Below are positions 29,542 through 39,250 of a DNA stretch of 64,000 bases, piece by piece. Positions within the stretch are counted from its first letter, which is position 1. The number at the start of each line of letters is the position of its first letter. The notes beneath the pieces were generated by a model that was given only the letters and a program-made list of their open reading frames with translations, was not told where the DNA came from and did no database searches. The position numbers and the translations under genes are program-made. The DNA is taken from positions 1,828,501-1,892,500 of the forward strand of contig NZ_CP050698.1 of the NCBI RefSeq assembly GCF_005116655.2, in the 5' to 3' direction. The stretch comes from Desulfosediminicola flagellatus (GTDB taxonomy: Bacteria > Desulfobacterota > Desulfobulbia > Desulfobulbales > Desulfocapsaceae).

Positions 29542-29622
29542 ATCTGTGATCCTGTAATGTATTGGTAATTTGAAGTTATCTGATTGAAATCAGTTCTTCT
29601 GATTAACGTCTCTGCGATTGTC

Positions 29623-29680
29623 TAGGAGGTTGTCTGAGAATAGAAATTGGGGACAAAGAGCATTCTCGGACTGCCTCCTA
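29623..29680 (+). repeat. Palindromic dispersed repeat, copy R3 (core-less form)
   Basis: The copy keeps only the outer arms of R1/R2: TAGGAGGTTGTCTGAGAATAG and ATTCTCGGACTGCCTCCTA, 58 bases in all. The inner stem and conserved core are missing. Read on the minus strand, its end TAGGAGG provides the stop codon of thiF. Confidence 0.85.
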
Positions 29681-30301
29681 ATCAGTTTGCATAACGAGAT
29701 TGATTGCATGCGATAAAATGACATCGGCCTGCTTGGCTGCTGCGATGGTGACACAGGGAGAGTAGGGTGGGAGCTGCTCTGAAGATTCAGAAACAAAGTC
29801 ACCAATGATGTAGAGCCTCGAATTGATCTTTCTGGTTTTTATGCGATCAGTATTTCCGCAACCGGCGATACCTGATGCCGCAACAACAAGTTTTGTAGAA
29901 TTGCTGAAATGCTCGATCAAAAGTTTTTTGGCTTGGGCATCATCGAAGGCTTCAACAATGCAGTCGCATTCGCCAAAGATTTGCTCAAGGTTATTTACGG
30001 TAATGCGTTCTTTTATCGTAGTTAAAGAGAGAGACGGGTTGATTTTGAGTAGGTTCTGCTTGAGTGCATCGACTTTCAAAAAGCCTCTTTGGTTAGAAAA
30101 ATAGAATTGCCTGTTGAGGTTTGAGCCATCGATTGTGTCGAAATCGGCAATGACGAAATTTTGAAATCCCGATCGAACCAGATTCATTGCGCAATTTGAA
30201 CCAAGTCCACCAGCACCGGCTATACCGATTTTTATGGACTTGATCATCTCCAGTTCTGCAGGCTTGAAGTAACGGGATATCCCGTCATAAAAACTAGTCA
30301 T
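29678..30301 (-). CDS. thiF: Sulfur-carrier adenylyltransferase ThiF
   Basis: The enzyme adenylates the ThiS C-terminus before sulfur transfer. The nucleotide site GIAGAGGLGSN and DFDTIDGSNLNRQ match the ThiF/MoeB/E1 fold. I chose ATG 30301, which overlaps the thiH stop as ATGA; an upstream in-frame start (30316) would lie inside thiH. At 207 residues it is the short ThiF family without the zinc-binding CxxC pairs of E. coli ThiF. The TAG stop comes from the end of repeat R3, so the original C-terminus may have differed. Confidence 0.9.
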   Translation of the reverse strand: MTSFYDGISRYFKPAELEMIKSIKIGIAGAGGLGSNCAMNLVRSGFQNFVIADFDTIDGSNLNRQFYFSNQRGFLKVDALKQNLLKINPSLSLTTIKERITVNNLEQIFGECDCIVEAFDDAQAKKLLIEHFSNSTKLVVAASGIAGCGNTDRIKTRKINSRLYIIGDFVSESSEQLPPYSPCVTIAAAKQADVILSHAINLVMQTD

Positions 30302-31407
30302 GAAATCTCGTCCCAATCTTTATAAACCGGCTGGAAATTCCTCTCCTTTAACATTGCGGATATTTCGGCAACGGATCTGGAATCTGAAATTTCAAATTGC
30401 TCGGTTTTGTCTTCTTCTTTTGTATGACCGCCCACCGCTGTTGAAACACCTGCAGACATTCTGGTTACTCCCAGGCGCAGGATATTTTCGCGAAAATCAG
30501 GGTGTTCGCGAGTCGAGATATTAATCCCGCATCGAGGCATAAATATCCTGAGTGCTGTCATTATCTGGACCATATCACGATCGCTGATCACTGCTCCCGG
30601 TTGAAATTCACCTTCATGGGGACGCATACGTGGAAGAGAAATGTTAACTTCTACTTCGGGATATTTTTTCTGCAGCCAGGCAGCGTGCATTGCTGTTACA
30701 AAAATATCTCTTCGCCAGTCACGATCTAGACCAAGCAGGCAACCTATATTGACGTTGCGCATTCCGGCTATGCATCCGCGCTCGGGTGCGTCCAGCCTGT
30801 AGCGGTAATCCTTTTTCGGCCCTTTGGGATGGAGATGTTTATACAGTTCCTGATTGTAGGTCTCCTGATAGATGGTCAAGCCATCAACACCAGACTCTAT
30901 AAGCGAAGCGTATTGGTCAGTATCGAGAGCATAAATCTCTATTGAAATTGAGCTGAAATATTCACGAAGAACCGCACAACACTCTTTAAGATAGTCTACA
31001 GTGGCAATACGGGGAGCATCGCCTGTAAGGATGAGCAGATGCTTTAAACCGCTTTTGGCAATTGCTTCAGCTTCTGTTCTGACTTCATCGAGCGTGAGTT
31101 GCGTTCTAGGGATGTCATTTCTGCAATTGAATCCGCAGTATACACAGTGATTTGCACAATGGTTTGAGAGGTACATTGGGGTATATAACCCAATGGCTCT
31201 ACCGAATTGTCTCCGTGTAATTTCGCTTGCTCTTTGAGCCATTTTTTCAAGATAAGGAGTAGCCTTATCAGATATGAGTGTTAAAAAATCAGTCTCTGAT
31301 AGGTGCTCTTTACCGATCGCACGACTGATATCTGAATCTGATATTGAGGAGAGTGCTGAACTCAGATCAAATTCTTCAATACGGGTGAGCGTGGTATAAA
31401 AACTCAT
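30298..31407 (-). CDS. thiH: 2-iminoacetate synthase ThiH
   Basis: This radical SAM tyrosine lyase supplies dehydroglycine for the thiazole ring in anaerobes; aerobes use ThiO instead. The cluster motif NHCANHCVYCGFN gives C-x3-C-x2-C. Later motifs include TGDAP, ETYNQELYKHLHPKGPKKDY and a Ser/Thr-rich GVTRMSAGVSTAVGG. The length of 369 residues is normal. It lies 14 bases after thiG. Confidence 0.96.
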   Translation of the reverse strand: MSFYTTLTRIEEFDLSSALSSISDSDISRAIGKEHLSETDFLTLISDKATPYLEKMAQRASEITRRQFGRAIGLYTPMYLSNHCANHCVYCGFNCRNDIPRTQLTLDEVRTEAEAIAKSGLKHLLILTGDAPRIATVDYLKECCAVLREYFSSISIEIYALDTDQYASLIESGVDGLTIYQETYNQELYKHLHPKGPKKDYRYRLDAPERGCIAGMRNVNIGCLLGLDRDWRRDIFVTAMHAAWLQKKYPEVEVNISLPRMRPHEGEFQPGAVISDRDMVQIMTALRIFMPRCGINISTREHPDFRENILRLGVTRMSAGVSTAVGGHTKEEDKTEQFEISDSRSVAEISAMLKERNFQPVYKDWDEIS

Positions 31408-31421
31408 AGTATCCTCTTTGA

Positions 31422-32210
31422 TCAGCCCAGAAATCCGGTGAGTGGTGAAGATGCAGAGGCGTCAAGCTTTTCTGCAGCTTTGCCTGCCAGAAAAGCAGCT
31501 CTGCCAGCTTTTACAGCATCACCGAAAGCGCGGCCCATAAGTATAGGGTCAGTTGCCCCTGCGATTGCAGTGTTGACCAGACAGGCGGCTGCTCCCATCT
31601 CCATAGCTTCGCATGCCTGGGATGGAGTGCCTATGCCTGCATCGACGATGATAGGTAAGGAGATCTCTTCAATGAGGATGCGTATCATCTCTTGAGTTCT
31701 AAGCCCGCGGTTAGTCCCGATAGGGGCACCCAGAGGCATTACCGCAGCGGCTCCTGCGTTAACAAGATCACGCGCGACATAGAGATCAGGATTCATGTAC
31801 GGCAGCACAACAAAACCCTCTTTAGCGAGAATCTCAGTTGCTTTGGCTGTTTCATATCCATCCGGCAGCAGATAACGATTGTCTGAGATAACCTCAATCT
31901 TAATCCAGTCTCCGCATCCTGCTGCCCGCGCAAGTCGTGCTATCCTCACAGCCTCTGTATGGTTTCTGGCACCAGATGTGTTTGGCAGGAGCTGCATTGA
32001 TTTCGGGATGTAGTCCATTACATTTTCGGTTGTTGCATTCAAATCAACACGTCGAAGTGCCACAGTAATGACCTCTGATCCCGAAGACTCACATACTTCA
32101 GGAATTATTGCGTCACTTGCATATTTGCCGGTCCCGGTAAAGAGACGACTGCGGAGTTTTTTGCCTCCGATTTCAAAAAGGTCATCATCCTGCTTAGGTA
32201 TATGTGTCAT
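31422..32210 (-). CDS. thiG: Thiazole synthase ThiG
   Basis: It condenses dehydroglycine, deoxyxylulose phosphate and ThiS thiocarboxylate into the thiazole phosphate. The TIM barrel shows [34 protein letters not shown] and [22 protein letters not shown] chose ATG 32210, one base after the thiS stop, since GGAGG in the thiS 3' end precedes it; a start at 32243 would overlap thiS. The product has 262 residues. Confidence 0.96.
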   Translation of the reverse strand: MTHIPKQDDDLFEIGGKKLRSRLFTGTGKYASDAIIPEVCESSGSEVITVALRRVDLNATTENVMDYIPKSMQLLPNTSGARNHTEAVRIARLARAAGCGDWIKIEVISDNRYLLPDGYETAKATEILAKEGFVVLPYMNPDLYVARDLVNAGAAAVMPLGAPIGTNRGLRTQEMIRILIEEISLPIIVDAGIGTPSQACEAMEMGAAACLVNTAIAGATDPILMGRAFGDAVKAGRAAFLAGKAAEKLDASASSPLTGFLG

Positions 32211-32211
32211 G

Positions 32212-32412
32212 TCATCCGCCTCCAACAAAGCGTAATATTTCAATATGATCCTTGTTGTTCAGCATTGTTTCAGCATAGTTGGAACCTTTTACGATTTCCT
32301 GATTATGCTCAATGATAACTGTACCGGGATCAATGCCTTTTTCCTGGAGGAAGTCGGCAATGGTTAGAGTTTTTTCAAGTGATTGGACGTCGCCATTAAC
32401 AATAATTTCCAT
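32212..32412 (-). CDS. thiS: Sulfur carrier protein ThiS
   Basis: The 66-residue ubiquitin-fold protein ends in FVGGG, giving the terminal Gly-Gly that ThiF adenylates and that carries the thiocarboxylate. It is the first gene after the TPP riboswitch, and its 3' end contains the thiG ribosome-binding site. Confidence 0.95.
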   Translation of the reverse strand: MEIIVNGDVQSLEKTLTIADFLQEKGIDPGTVIIEHNQEIVKGSNYAETMLNNKDHIEILRFVGGG

Positions 32413-32486
32413 CTATTAGTCCTCATACGGGATGATGGTCTTCGGGTATAATTGTTTGGCGGGTGAAGAGCTTTGGGGCAGGAATG

Positions 32487-32519
32487 AAAAAAGCCGACCA
32501 CAAAGGGTCGGCTTTTTTA
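32487..32519 (-). terminator. Attenuator terminator of the thiamin riboswitch
   Basis: The stem AAGCCGACC / GGTCGGCTT is flanked by A and T tracts; on the minus strand it is followed by a run of T. It lies between the riboswitch (to 32568) and thiS (start 32412), as expected for transcription control by TPP. Confidence 0.85.
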
Positions 32520-32567
32520 AACATCATGCATGATCTAATTCTGGAATTTTATCATGCTGGATATGTT

Positions 32568-32652
32568 TTAAGCTTCCCTACGGCAGTGTTAACTGCATCA
32601 GGTTCAAAGGGTTTGAATAGAATTCATCTCAGCCGGTCAAGGCTCCCCCGCA
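32568..32652 (-). ncRNA. TPP riboswitch (THI element)
   Basis: On the minus strand the conserved blocks are GGGGGAGCCTTGACCGGCTG then AGATG, the segment ACCCTTTGAACCTGATGCAG, and TTAACACTGCCGTAGGGAAGC. These match the pyrimidine-sensing CTGAGA-type and pyrophosphate-sensing ACCTGA-type helices of THI elements. The element lies 156 bases upstream of thiS, followed by an attenuator. Confidence 0.96.
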
Positions 32653-32672
32653 AAACAATGTAATTTTGACGA

Positions 32673-32701
32673 TGTCTATTTGAACACTGGATATTTGTCA
32701 A
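32673..32701 (-). promoter_or_regulatory. Probable sigma-70 promoter of the thi operon
   Basis: A perfect -35 TTGACA (complement of 32696-32701) is followed 17 bases later by a weak -10 TAGACA (complement of 32673-32678). The start of transcription would fall near 32666, just ahead of the riboswitch. Confidence 0.5.
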
Positions 32702-33005
32702 GTGTTAATTCTGCCAGATTGAATAAGTACCTGAAAAGATGTTGATATTAATTGGGAGAATTATTTGTCACGGTGCATGTGATGTCAGGAGATTGGTTTT
32801 CTCTTTTTTCGAGGTTGAACTCCCGCTCGTTTGCATTTTCGTTTACACATTATGCATATTGCGGGGGATTTGAGAGGTAAACCTGATTTGGTGCAGAGGG
32901 GGGAAACTGGTTTGTTCGATGCTTTTTTGCGTGTACTTTCCATTTTGTGTCCAGATTGTGCAGTTATTACTTTTTAACGTGTTGTTCTTCAAAGTGCGAG
33001 GTTAC

Positions 33006-33150
33006 TAGGAGGCTGTCCGAGAATAGAAATTTTCGCTCAGATCGAGGCAAAATCGAAAAATTACCGCAGGCATATGGTTAATATTCCGAGGATAATTGTT
33101 CGATTTTAACGAAGATATGAGCGGAAAGAGCATTGTCGGACAGCCTCCTA
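33006..33150 (+). repeat. Palindromic dispersed repeat, copy R2 (short form)
   Basis: The 145-base element has nearly perfect termini TAGGAGGCTGTCCGA / TCGGACAGCCTCCTA, a second stem CGCTCA / TGAGCG and an inner stem AAAATCGAA / TTCGATTTT. Unpaired blocks GATCGAGGC, ATTACCGCAGGCATAT, CCGAGGATAAT and AACGAAGATAT are shared with R1, R4 and R5. It lies in the gap between the thi promoter and the SpoIIAA-like gene. About 250 bases on each side of it hold no other recognised feature. Confidence 0.9.
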
Positions 33151-33404
33151 GTCGGTAACACGACTTGTCGTATATTATTACTGAATTGAAACGGCGCTAA
33201 ATTAACAGGATGGCCTGGCTGTGATTATACAAAAGAAGTTAATCACCCAATTCCCATCTAGCAATATTCATACCGTTATGGCGTGATAGTCTTAGGGGAA
33301 AATGATGTAAAATATCATTTGAATGGTAGTGTTGAATTCATCAGTAAAGCCGGTTTTTATAGCTGAAAAAAATGTTTAGTGCAAACTTTTTATTGAGGTC
33401 AATT

Positions 33405-33779
33405 ATGGTGGAAGTAGAGTTAGATACAGAATTCGGGATTGCAATTTTACGCCCTATGGGCGTTTTATCAAAAAATGATTTTGCAGCAACAGCGTGTACG
33501 ATTGACCCATATATTGAGAAATATGGAAAACTTGCAGGTCTAATTGTTCATACAAAAACATTTCCAGGGTGGGAGCATTTTGGGGCCCTGATGGGGCATA
33601 TGAAATTCATCAAGAATCACCACAAACAGATTTCACATGTCGCAATTGTAACAGATTCTGTAATGGGGGCACTTGCTGAGATGATCACATCTCACTTTGT
33701 TTCGGCAGAAATTCGCCATTTCGCCTTTAACGATATAGAAAGCGCACGTACCTGGATTCTCACGGCTGAGCAAGTGTGA
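33405..33779 (+). CDS. SpoIIAA-like (STAS-related) protein
   Basis: The 124-residue protein has the SpoIIAA-like fold pattern: an N-terminal beta pair (VELDTEFGIAILRPMGVLSKNDF), then GLIVHTKTFPGWEHFGALMGHMKFIKNHHKQISHVAIVTD, quoted here only as the region 46-84, and a C-terminal AEIRHFAFNDIESARTWI. I chose ATG 33405 because GAGG lies 6 bases ahead; an in-frame ATG at 33372 lacks one. The family's function is mostly unknown. The gene stands alone, convergent to the autotransporter. Confidence 0.85.
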   Translation: MVEVELDTEFGIAILRPMGVLSKNDFAATACTIDPYIEKYGKLAGLIVHTKTFPGWEHFGALMGHMKFIKNHHKQISHVAIVTDSVMGALAEMITSHFVSAEIRHFAFNDIESARTWILTAEQV

Positions 33780-33858
33780 AAATGAGTGTTGATCAACCAG
33801 TTGCCTTGTCAGTATAGAAAGATTGGTTGATCACGTTGTTTCTCTGTGTGTACAGCTA

Positions 33859-36800
33859 TTAAAATCTCATCATTGCCTGCAGGATGATTGAATTGTCGGA
33901 TATATCTTCAGAGTAAGAACCATCATAGTTTATAGAGAACAGGTAATTATTATAATTAAATTCAAGTCCTGCAGAGATATCGAGAGATGTGTCGTTACCT
34001 GTATATTGAACTGTTTTTGACGCTGCTCCGGCGGTCATTGTGTTCTTCAACTCACCATCGGTCAGAACCTGTTCTAAAGCAATCTTCATCATTGGAGTGA
34101 TTTGCCACTCACCAGGATTGTAATTGCCATACCAGCTCATGCCAGCATGTGCATATATTTCATGCTCATCCATACCTCCATAGGTAGTATCAGCATTATC
34201 TAGATTGTCAGTTGTGAATTGGTCTGTATGTTGCCAAAGGTGAGTTAGGCCAACTTCAGGGATTATGCGCTGATTTCCTTGGGTGAAAATATAACCAAGA
34301 TCAAAACTGGTTTTCAATCCATTGATATCGTATTCAGCAGTTTCCCGGTTTGTTGTACGTTGGTCCATATATTCATTGGTTGTGCTAAACAGGGTGGAGG
34401 TTGCTGTTGTAAGCCAGTTCGACGGAGTTCTGTAGATTCCCTGAATACCTATTGAATATGTATCTATATTTTCACTTCTTTGATCGTATCCTCTACCGGT
34501 AAAATCTATATCCGCTTTGCCATAACCTGCGTGAGCACCAATGACGAGTCTGTTGTTTACGTGATAATTATACCCCCCACTTATGCCCTTAATATCGGCT
34601 TCATATCCCATTGGAGTAGAACTGTTACTGGTATCTGTAAAATACGGCTGTATAAAGATGGAATTCTTTTTCCGATGATTTCCAAAAACAACAGAAGATG
34701 TATCTTGAGGGTTGGTGTTGGATGCGAGAAGTATACCGTCATACTCGATAGTGGTTGGATCACTTGCAAGCATATGACTTATGATGGAGTTCGTGATAGT
34801 GCTTTTGACAATGCGGGTTCCCTGGCCCGTTATGACATTGTTGACACTGGCGGCTAATAGTGGTGATGAAGTTTGTGGGTCATAGGTTATTGAGATATTT
34901 TGTAATTCAGAATCATTTTTCTCAGATAATCTTGCAAGAATATACTCTGGACTTGTCGTTTCTATCTGGAGGTTTGAAAAATACCCTTTCTTCACATTAT
35001 TTTGTTTGTCACTTTCGATCAATGCCGGGATTGTGTAGGTGTTTTCACCATTATGAATATGATTATTTGTATAAACATAGAGCGTTGCATCCTCACTGAA
35101 TGCTATTTTAGAACCCTTCTGCGTTGCTACCCCGAGTGAGCTTTCATAGCGTGTGTTTAATGCTTCCTGACTATCACCGAATTCCATCGCAAAACCGGTA
35201 ACTGTTACTTCGTTATTCCAGCCATCTCCATAGATTTGATATGTGTTAAGTATACCACCACCGATATCCTGGTTGTTGTTATCCCTTGCACGATTGACAG
35301 AAACATCAATGAGTCCGCTCGAATGTATTTCACCTCCACCATTCATATAGATGCCAATAGCCACAGCATCAGAGCTGTTCAGTGTTGAATCCGAATCAAT
35401 ATAGGTTCCTGCGTGGCCTGATACTATTAGTTTTCCAGCATTGAACACTTTGTTGTTGGTGCCCCGGTACGACACTATTCCATAAGTAGCGACATCACTA
35501 TTGTAAAAGTTATTGTATCCTGAGCAAGCGTCGATGATGATATCACCGTAATTGTTGATTTCACCATTTGAAGAAATGCCTATAGCATTTGTTTCAGCAC
35601 CGTTGGTTGATGAGGCCAGACCGTTTATATCTCGTGATTCATCTCCACCAATTGCTATGATGTCAATTGAGCCATGGTTTTCTATTATGCCGTTACCTGA
35701 AGAATAGGTGTCTATTCCGGTTACCCAGGATTGAGATAAACCTGATATATTGCTCCCCCCAAGACTGCGCAACTGAATGTCTCCATAGTTACTGATATTA
35801 CTGTCGTTGAAGAATCCTCCAGAGGAATCACCAAAGTTGGAAAATCTTGAGATTCTTGAGATACCTGTAACATCAATTCGAGAATTACCACCACTGCTGT
35901 CTTGATTAGCGTTACCACCAAGCCCAGTTATGGCGATAATACCTTGATTGAGCACATCATTTTTAGAGCTTATTCCTACTGCTGCTAATTGTGTTGAATG
36001 AGTAGCATAATCAGACCCCAACGCCTCAATAGAAATAGTATTACTATTAATAACGCTGCTTGATGAATTGATGCCAACTGTGATATTTTGCTGGCTGTTT
36101 CCACCAAAGTAATCACCTCCTTTGGTGTTCATCAGGATTTCACCATGGTTGGTGACATTGCCTTGGTGATTATCAATACCGTCCGCGTAGAGATTTGCAG
36201 ATGTACCTATGTAATCTCCACCTGTTGCTTTTAATAATATCTTCCCGGTGTTGGTAATTGTTTCTAAGGAATAAATTCCATTAGCATATATGTCAGACTG
36301 CTCAGTAACAAAATTTCCGGATTGTAAAGTAACAGAAATACTTCCTTCGTTTATTACTTCTCCGTCTGAGTAGATACCATCTGCTGTTGTGCTGAAAGCA
36401 GTATTTGCATAATCACCGCCAAAAGAGGAAACCTCAATATTTCCGTAATTTGTTGTAATATACGATGAGTGGTTATGAATTCCTTGAGCAACGGCTTCTC
36501 CACGGTCTGTTGCGTTTTTACCTGCGCGGGAGGTTGCTGTGATATTGCCATGATTTACTGTCGATCGCCCATATGTCTGGATTCCATGAGATGTGGCTAT
36601 TGCATCATCACTTGAATCATCTCCTCCTGTTGCTGAAACCGTTATCTCTCCGTGGTTTTCTACTTCAGCTTGAGAAAGTATGCCTGTGCTGGAACTGGAA
36701 CTGCCCCCATTCGAATTGTTTCCACCTGCTGTTGTAACAGATAAGGTTCCGTGGTTGATAGTATTCTTAGTTGAGAAGATTCCATACGCTTCGGAATTTG

Positions 36801-37851
36801 ACCTGAGTCCCCAGCTTTCAGTAGAGTTTGTCCCGCCAGCAATAGTGGAAATCGTTATGTTACCGGTGTTAGTCACAGTCCCATAACTTCTGATACCCTG
36901 GCTGAAAAAACTGCTGTCAACAAACGAATTTTCACCGGAGGTGTTGATGATTATATTCCCCTTGTTTAACACGTCTGATTGCGCTTTAATTCCTGTTGCA
37001 TGATGTATGTTTGTAGCAGAACTGATTTCCCCTGGTGTTGAAGAGATTGAGATATTTCCGTAATTAGTTATAATTCCGCGATAACTGCCTAACCCGACGC
37101 CTGAAATGCTGGGTAATTCGTGGGAGTGCAAAGTTGACGGTAAAAGCTTTGAGTCAATATTGATATCACCATGATTGGTGATATCATATTCGGCATTGAT
37201 TCCAAAATGGTAGATGGAACCGTACATGTTCTCATGTATGTTTGAACTTATTGTAATGTTACCAGAATTACATACGTTTTGGTTGCTTGCAATACCAGAT
37301 GCTCCCAGGTATATGCGTGAATATGCGGTGGGGGTTACTTCATGAGAGCCGGTTGCCACTAGACTGATAGATCCACTGTTTTCTAAATGAAGATCTTGAA
37401 CAGAGATGCCAAATAATTGCAAAGGAGAAGAGTTTCTTTCTTGAATATACGAAAGGTTTACTGCCCCACTATGTAAAAACGTGTCGTTGCTATCTGTTGT
37501 GTCCAGTATAATTAATCCAGAGGTTATCCCGTTTCCATACAAGGGTGAGTTTGCAGTACCAAGTGTGATATCAATAGTTTGGGGTGAATCTGACATGTTC
37601 AGGCGCGATACTGAAGGATAATCGTATGGAAAGTATGGAATTGTAAAAAGGACAGGCTCAACGATTTCGCTCGAAAAGGTAACCGATGATGATGCGTATG
37701 TTGGGTAGGCACAAATGAATAGGGAGTACAGTGCAATATTAACGTATTTACAATGGATTGATGAGGGCGATACGTTTTTTTTCTTTGCTGAAGTCTCTAA
37801 AAAACGGAGTGCTGGAATTTTGCTGTTAAATTGAACAGAACGCTTAAACAT
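33859..37851 (-). CDS. Large autotransporter with repeat-built passenger domain
   Basis: The 1330-residue protein has an extended N-terminal region with hydrophobic core NIALYSLFICAYPTYASS. The passenger of about 900 residues is made of more than 20 degenerate units of the form N-x-G-x-I-x(V/I)-(S/T)...GG(D/N)...A-x-GI-x-S-x-G, a beta-helix pattern. The C-terminal beta-barrel (about 1060-1330) ends in Phe (ILQAMMRF), the outer-membrane insertion signal. It should be displayed on the cell surface as an adhesin or fibre. No protease or lipase motif was seen. The passenger is unusually rich in Asn, Ser and Gly. Confidence 0.9.
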   Translation of the reverse strand: MFKRSVQFNSKIPALRFLETSAKKKNVSPSSIHCKYVNIALYSLFICAYPTYASSSVTFSSEIVEPVLFTIPYFPYDYPSVSRLNMSDSPQTIDITLGTANSPLYGNGITSGLIILDTTDSNDTFLHSGAVNLSYIQERNSSPLQLFGISVQDLHLENSGSISLVATGSHEVTPTAYSRIYLGASGIASNQNVCNSGNITISSNIHENMYGSIYHFGINAEYDITNHGDINIDSKLLPSTLHSHELPSISGVGLGSYRGIITNYGNISISSTPGEISSATNIHHATGIKAQSDVLNKGNIIINTSGENSFVDSSFFSQGIRSYGTVTNTGNITISTIAGGTNSTESWGLRSNSEAYGIFSTKNTINHGTLSVTTAGGNNSNGGSSSSSTGILSQAEVENHGEITVSATGGDDSSDDAIATSHGIQTYGRSTVNHGNITATSRAGKNATDRGEAVAQGIHNHSSYITTNYGNIEVSSFGGDYANTAFSTTADGIYSDGEVINEGSISVTLQSGNFVTEQSDIYANGIYSLETITNTGKILLKATGGDYIGTSANLYADGIDNHQGNVTNHGEILMNTKGGDYFGGNSQQNITVGINSSSSVINSNTISIEALGSDYATHSTQLAAVGISSKNDVLNQGIIAITGLGGNANQDSSGGNSRIDVTGISRISRFSNFGDSSGGFFNDSNISNYGDIQLRSLGGSNISGLSQSWVTGIDTYSSGNGIIENHGSIDIIAIGGDESRDINGLASSTNGAETNAIGISSNGEINNYGDIIIDACSGYNNFYNSDVATYGIVSYRGTNNKVFNAGKLIVSGHAGTYIDSDSTLNSSDAVAIGIYMNGGGEIHSSGLIDVSVNRARDNNNQDIGGGILNTYQIYGDGWNNEVTVTGFAMEFGDSQEALNTRYESSLGVATQKGSKIAFSEDATLYVYTNNHIHNGENTYTIPALIESDKQNNVKKGYFSNLQIETTSPEYILARLSEKNDSELQNISITYDPQTSSPLLAASVNNVITGQGTRIVKSTITNSIISHMLASDPTTIEYDGILLASNTNPQDTSSVVFGNHRKKNSIFIQPYFTDTSNSSTPMGYEADIKGISGGYNYHVNNRLVIGAHAGYGKADIDFTGRGYDQRSENIDTYSIGIQGIYRTPSNWLTTATSTLFSTTNEYMDQRTTNRETAEYDINGLKTSFDLGYIFTQGNQRIIPEVGLTHLWQHTDQFTTDNLDNADTTYGGMDEHEIYAHAGMSWYGNYNPGEWQITPMMKIALEQVLTDGELKNTMTAGAASKTVQYTGNDTSLDISAGLEFNYNNYLFSINYDGSYSEDISDNSIILQAMMRF

Positions 37852-38028
37852 ATTTCACCATCAATAGCAGTGTGATTTGGTTTTTTATAACGTCGAGAAG
37901 AAAAAAAATTGTTAGGCAAGATAATAGCAATGTACCTGCAAATTGCACTATAATAGTGCTGCTAATGGTTTGATATCTTTCTGTATTGTTCTGTGATATT
38001 TGGTTTGCAGGCTGGAGGGGTTGAAACT

Positions 38029-38054
38029 ATTAGCCTCAAGAAGAAGAGGCTAAT
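38029..38054 (-). terminator. Hairpin downstream of meaB
   Basis: The perfect 9 bp stem ATTAGCCTC / GAGGCTAAT with an 8 base loop lies 67 bases after the meaB stop on the minus strand. No clean T-tract follows, so it is a weak terminator or mRNA-stabilising stem. Confidence 0.4.
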
Positions 38055-38120
38055 GAAATCTGGAAATATTGTTCTGACGTCTGGTTGTTGGTGAATTGAT
38101 GAAATGTCAGAAGAAGCGTT

Positions 38121-39110
38121 TTATGCGTTGTCTTTAGAGGTTATTAATTTCAACAATTCGTTGGCTGCGGCAGTAGGGGATATTTTCTCAGCTTCAACCA
38201 TTTGGCGCATTTTGGGGAGTAAATTCTTTACTTGATCTAAATGATAAAACCACTCACTCAAACCTTCATTTAGAAGGAAGCTCATCCAGTCAAGTGATTG
38301 GCTTTTTCTGATTTCAGCAAGTTCACCGCAGTCTGTAAGTTTGGTTCTGTGTTCCTGGACTGTATCCCATATATTATCGAGCCCTATGGCTCTTAAGGAG
38401 CTGCAGGTGAGCACCGGTGGATTCCAGTGTGGGCTTCGTGGCATGAGCAGATGTAAGGCTGCCTGGTATTCTTTCTGAGCCGCTTCAGCTCTTACGATAT
38501 TATCGCCGTCCGATTTGTTGATGACTATTGCATCAGCTACTTCAAGTACACCTTTTTTGATTCCCTGGAGTTCATCGCCAGCTCCTGCAATCATCAGGAC
38601 CATAAAGAAATCGACCATTGAGGCGACAGTTGTCTCTGACTGACCTACGCCAACAGTTTCCACGATAATAACGTCAAAACCAGCTGCTTCGCAGGCAAGC
38701 ATTGCCTCACGTGTCTTGCGGGCTACCCCACCAAGATTGCCACCTGAAGGGGAAGGGCGAATAAACGCGTTCGGGTCTACAGAGAGCTTTTCCATACGGG
38801 TTTTGTCGCCAAGAATTGAGCCACCGCTTCTGGTAGAACTTGGATCAATTGCCAGTACAGCTACTTTATGGCCCATAGCGGTGAGCATTGTTCCAAAAGA
38901 CTCGATAAAGGTCGATTTACCGGCTCCAGGCACACCAGTGATACCCAGACGTACACTGTTGCCTGTTTTAGGCAGTATCTTGTCTATGATAGTCCTGGCT
39001 GCCTCCTGATGTACGGGGAGGATAGACTCAATCAGAGTAATTGTACGGGCAAGCATTAATCTGTTGCCGTCAAGAATGCCGTCTATGTAGCTGTCGATAT
39101 CAATCTGCAT
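38121..39110 (-). CDS. meaB: Methylmalonyl-CoA mutase-associated GTPase MeaB
   Basis: The G3E GTPase (329 residues) gates adenosylcobalamin loading and protects the mutase. Motifs are Walker A GVPGAGKSTF, AIDPSSTRSGGSILGDKTRM, the ETVGVGQSE switch and NKSD base-recognition motif. It is the last gene of the propionate block and follows the mutase by 140 bases with a terminator between, so it may be made at a lower level. Confidence 0.96.
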   Translation of the reverse strand: MQIDIDSYIDGILDGNRLMLARTITLIESILPVHQEAARTIIDKILPKTGNSVRLGITGVPGAGKSTFIESFGTMLTAMGHKVAVLAIDPSSTRSGGSILGDKTRMEKLSVDPNAFIRPSPSGGNLGGVARKTREAMLACEAAGFDVIIVETVGVGQSETTVASMVDFFMVLMIAGAGDELQGIKKGVLEVADAIVINKSDGDNIVRAEAAQKEYQAALHLLMPRSPHWNPPVLTCSSLRAIGLDNIWDTVQEHRTKLTDCGELAEIRKSQSLDWMSFLLNEGLSEWFYHLDQVKNLLPKMRQMVEAEKISPTAAANELLKLITSKDNA

Positions 39111-39185
39111 AGCTCATTTTCAGAGAATAAATAAAATGTTGGTTGGGGAAAACGTTTGATCAGCAATTCTACCACTGTGAAGAAA

Positions 39186-39211
39186 AAAGGCACGTACGAA
39201 TACGTGCCTTT
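39186..39211 (-). terminator. Rho-independent terminator after the mutase gene
   Basis: The perfect 11 bp stem AAAGGCACGTA / TACGTGCCTTT with a 4 base loop is followed on the minus strand by TTTTTTCTTC. It lies between the mutase and meaB, suggesting partial uncoupling of the two. Confidence 0.8.
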
Positions 39212-39250
39212 GTAAATCATGAGTGTGCAGATCGGTTAAGCGTCATCATA

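Noticed and set aside
34480..34857. 125-codon plus-strand frame opposite the autotransporter barrel
   Set aside because: It is a shadow of the strongly supported autotransporter frame on the other strand.
33859..37851. CRISPR-like impression from regularly spaced repeats
   Set aside because: The repetition is at protein level within one long coding frame, with degenerate units and no constant DNA repeat or spacer pattern.
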